From Cadophora sp. MPI-SDFR-AT-0126 (lineage: Eukaryota > Ascomycota > Leotiomycetes > Helotiales > Ploettnerulaceae): 64,000 nucleotides of DNA. The position numbers and the translations under genes were made by a program. A model generated the notes under the pieces. That model saw only the letters and a program-made list of their open reading frames with translations. It ran no database searches and was not told where the DNA came from. The stretch spans positions 2,914,001-2,978,000 of the forward strand of contig JAGMVK010000006.1 in assembly GCA_020747065.1 (NCBI GenBank), in the 5' to 3' direction. Below are positions 60,642-64,000 of the stretch, piece after piece (the first letter of the stretch is position 1; each line of letters opens with the position of its first letter).

Positions 60642-61103
60642 CCTGTGAGCAGATGCGGAAGCTACAAAGTTTTAGTGAGGACGCGGCGCAAGCGCCGGAG
60701 AACCAATGTAGATGCGCTGTTGATACCGTGTGCTGTTTTAGTGGGGGAGCTGAGTCTCCGATTTTCCTATTCTGTCACTTGGCGTTCTAATTGATGCTGT
60801 GATGATGCAGTGATAATGCAGTGCGCTCGCCAATGACTATTTATAAACTCAGGAAATCCTAAAGCTACGAGGCCGTACTGGTATTGGTGGGTTACAACAG
60901 CCCACTTGTCAAAGGCAACTCTTCGCGCTGATCACATACCAAATGTCTAATAGATGAAATAAAACATACTGTAGGATACAAAAAGAAACCACGCTCGAGT
61001 GGCTACATCGTGGGCGGCGAAGAACGCACCTACCTTCAAAGCGCCCTCAGTCCTGGCTCCCTTCTCTTTTCTCACTAGGTTATCCGTTACGACTGTGTCT
61101 GGG

Positions 61104-64000
61104 ATGGCGCCAACAAGTCAGCAAACTTCATCCAAGGAGATGGGCGGTTTCGGGCAAGAGGATTTCGCTCCAGATGAGATACCGATACAATTTCAGGACA
61201 ACCCTCTCATCCAGTACTTCCGGTGTAGATTCCAATCAAGGAATTCCATGCTAGCAAGATATAATGACCGTCAAATCGATAGAATTCGTCGAGAGATTCG
61301 CAGAATTGAAATCTCAAGGTTAGTTTTTGAGTCCACCGAAAGAAACAGACTTACCATCGAGCAACTGCATGCCGCAAGAGCAGCTTGGAAAAGTCATGCC
61401 CTCACTAGCGCACAGCTGAATATTGAAACCGTCGAGGAACGGGTGCGGAAAATGCCCCGGCTTCGATCGAACGTCACATATTATCAGCGTAGATTGAACC
61501 TTGAGCGAATAATTCTGACTGCGGTGACGGGTTGGTCCCAACCCCCGACCGTCCCGGAGCATCCCACTCAGCTATCAGAACCGACAGCTGCACATAATCG
61601 ACTGGTTGCACGAATAGCCAAGGAACTGCGCAAGAGAGAAGAGAACCGTGACCAATTTTCAGATGACAGCAGGGATTTCGCTATCCCAGCCGACAGTTAT
61701 GATTTGGATGTCGACAAAATAACTCTGAGACGATCCGACCCTTCTCGCACATCATCATACATGGGTTACGACCGAACAACATATACGCTCTCGGAAGTCC
61801 TTGCGGATGGAGAGCACAATCCGTTGAGTGAACCTTGTGAGCCGGGCACGATACGGTACTTCCATTTTCCTTCCAACAATATGCATTGGATTGAGGTATA
61901 CTTCTCGGAATATCCTTGTACCAACTTGAGTTGAGCCAGCTGATCAGTAAATCAGGAAGCAATTGCACGGTATTATAAAGAGCATACCCCTGGGGAGTTC
62001 AATTATCGGAAACACGACAGGTACTGCGAGAAGTCCTCGAACTTGCTCTGCCGCCAGTATTGGACATCCATGCAGTATGGAGGAAACGATAACCCCGTAC
62101 GAAGCGTAAATACTAGTCATATGCATTCTCAATGTTCGCTCATAACCCCTGGTAAGGATATTCCTAAAGCCTTTGGCCTTCGTTCGGCTCAATGTTTCTA
62201 GAGTATGGGGAGAGTTTGACTTATGGTAAGGGTAGAGGAAAAGGAGATTTTATCATTTTCGTGGGTCATATGCATCTGGAATTGATCCCACTTCCACTTA
62301 CAAATCTCAGATGCCATACCTGCATTGGGAGACGCATCGGAACTATACAAAGATGACTAGCATAATTGACGAAGTTACTCAAGAGTATCGCCAACATCAC
62401 CGACGCGCAACTGATGAAGCATTCAGAGAAGAATTATCGAAATCTGCCGAGGAACTTTGGCTCAAACATGCTGGACAACTGACAGAACTACTGAGTGATC
62501 CAACAGAGAGGAATTCTAGACAATCTAAGATTCAAAAACGTCGAGGGCACCTGGGGGAGTATCTGTTGAGCGTTGCTAGAGTCTATCAAGCCCTTGACAT
62601 TCAGCATGATGTAAGAATTCTCCGAGATTATCTGCATAAAGACCTTCCATTGCATCCTCGCCGAACTCTGGATCAAGCATTTCCTTGGAAGTTCGAGCAT
62701 ACGAAAAAGAAAGAAGAAAACCAAGTTGTATACCGTGAAACAAAAGGAGGAAATCGTAATTGGAGAACAGCAAGAGTAGTGATGGTAGACCAGCTGTGGC
62801 TGTATATTCTCGATGATCGTGAGTAGACCTTGCTAGCATTTGATTTAGAAAGTCTGACATGATAGATACAATAATCTCTAGCTTCCCTGAAAGATGGGGC
62901 CAGAACACACCTGACTGGTCAAGAGTTCATCAAAAAATACGGAATCACCTTGACCACATTCGCGGAGGAGAGATCCAATCCGTCTTCGACTTGGCATTAG
63001 TGATCATAGATCAATGCTCAAGTATCTTCTTTGACAAGTCGACGCCGCTTGATAAACAGCCAGATCTTCTCAATATCTTCTCTCGAACTTTAGCCAATAT
63101 TGTAAGTCACTCAACGTTCCGGCAACGTACAGTAAGATGCTGATATGCTTAGTCCGGAATGAAATGCATTGGTCTCGAGACTTTCTGGCACCAATTAAAC
63201 AGACTGAGGAACAATGATTACCACCAAGTGGATTTTGCATCATTGGCAAGCAAGTACCTCAACATCAATCCAGAAGGAAAGCTGATACGAGAACCCATGA
63301 CATGATAGAGGAGCTACGAATGATGAGCAATATTTTCACAGAACAACTTGAAGTCGTCGACCAATTTAGCTTACATCTCCAGGGGATAGATGACAAAGAA
63401 TCCGAGAAGACTTCTGCTGATCGAAACATTCCGAATGCACAGGCGACGAAGCTACCACAGCATACGACTTCACATGCCTCGCATTCCACTGCTCACAAGC
63501 CAGAGATGGCGTCGGGCCAAAGTCAACATGATTTCTCAACCGGTCTTGCTACTCACAGTAACAGCGGAGACGTTACCTTGGCATGTCAAGCTTCTATTCC
63601 AGCAAGAACCTTAACGAATGTGAAGGGTCTTTCCTCCCTCATCAAAAAGCGAAGGGAAGAACTGCAAAATCTAGAGAAAAGTGCCAGCTACGTATCCGAG
63701 CAGGTATGCGTCGTTCTCTGCTTCTTGCAGCTTCTCTTCATTCCTACTCTCCTACACCTGTCAGTTCATGATTGATCAAGTATAGAGAATCTGACTAGGT
63801 CTCTCAACACAGCTGAACGATCTCCTCAACCTCAAGCAGCAACAGGCAAGTATTATGCAAGCCCGCTACGCCCTCCTGAGATCAGATGAAAGCGCCCTTC
63901 AGAGCCGTACCATCATGCTGTTTACAGTCGTTACTATCATATTCCTACCACTCTCTTTCATGAGCTCTGTGTTCGGAATGAACGCTAGCGATTTCTCAAC
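61104..64000 (+). CDS. CorA-like membrane protein, seven or more exons, truncated by window edge, one frame slip
   Basis: Model: 61104-61895, 61956-62151, 62202-62260, 62311-62818, 62866-63101, 63153-63703 and 63813-64000 (continues). Introns are 47-109 bp, GT-AG, with consistent phases, and over 840 residues are visible. Order: disordered N-terminus, a helical region (IRREIRRIEIS...), YFHFPSNNMHWIEEAIARYY, WTSMQYGGND, DFIIFMPYLHWETHR, VVMVDQLWLYILDDHTIISSFPERWG, FDLALVIIDQCS, LNINPEGKLIRE, HDMIEELRMM, then a coiled region and TM1 ending SVFGMN, the GMN pore motif of CorA. These fungal CorA-like proteins usually have long cytosolic N-termini; Mg2+ transport is possible but unproven. The first ATG in frame is at 61104. 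One frame slip lies at the C-run 63294-63296. Confidence 0.85.
63294..63296 (+). other. Single-base frame slip in a C-run, CorA-like gene
   Basis: Before the run the frame reads NINPEGKLIRE. After it HDMIEELRMM continues one frame away, while the literal frame hits TGA at once. Four C instead of three would make the protein continuous. No splice pair explains it. Confidence 0.65.

Overview
The window looks like a transposon-rich stretch of a filamentous ascomycete (Pezizomycotina) chromosome. The reasons are short 45-109 bp GT-AG introns with CTAAC/CTGAC-like branch sites, fungal gene families (monocarboxylate-type MFS carrier, PA14-containing GH3 beta-glucosidase, DUF1349, caspase-like and CorA-like proteins), and repeats altered almost only by transitions, mainly CA to TA / TG to TA, the signature of repeat-induced point mutation (RIP). 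A helotialean fungus is a guess; the sequence does not fix the genus.

Layout. 1-16.9 kb: an old, heavily RIP-mutated Ty3/gypsy element on the minus strand (element 1). Its leader is split by a younger, complete chromovirus-type gypsy element (element 2, 9729-16221) with 390-bp LTRs and a 5-bp target duplication. 18.4-19.8 kb: an intact single-exon MFS carrier. 20-27 kb: AT-rich decayed DNA and a MITE-like inverted-repeat element (26616-26884). 27.2-29.9 kb: a GH3 beta-glucosidase fragment and a DUF1349 gene with one stop. 32.6-35.4 kb: an intact six-exon intracellular GH3 beta-glucosidase. 36.7-39.5 kb: the RIP-damaged N-terminal half of a telomere-linked RecQ-helicase-type protein. 40.2-44.5 kb, all allorecognition or cell-death themed: a HET-like tail, a caspase-like protein continuous with a Myb/SANT domain, and an NLR-like N-terminus. 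45.2-51.1 kb: a non-LTR retrotransposon of the restriction-like-endonuclease type on the minus strand, with minisatellites on both sides of its ORF, then degenerate CCCTAA-type and hairpin repeats. 51.3-58.8 kb: a very long decayed coding region of an unnamed, probably mobile family, with part of it present twice. 61.1-64.0 kb: a multi-exon CorA-like membrane protein cut by the right edge.

Probably functional host genes are the MFS carrier and the GH3 enzyme. The caspase-Myb and CorA-like genes are intact except for one single-base frame slip each, both in homopolymer runs. The retrotransposon ORF carries a third such slip, which suggests consensus errors rather than three independent gene deaths. 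The TLH-type relic, the REL-type retrotransposon and the CCCTAA-like arrays together suggest former subtelomeric material, but this is inference.
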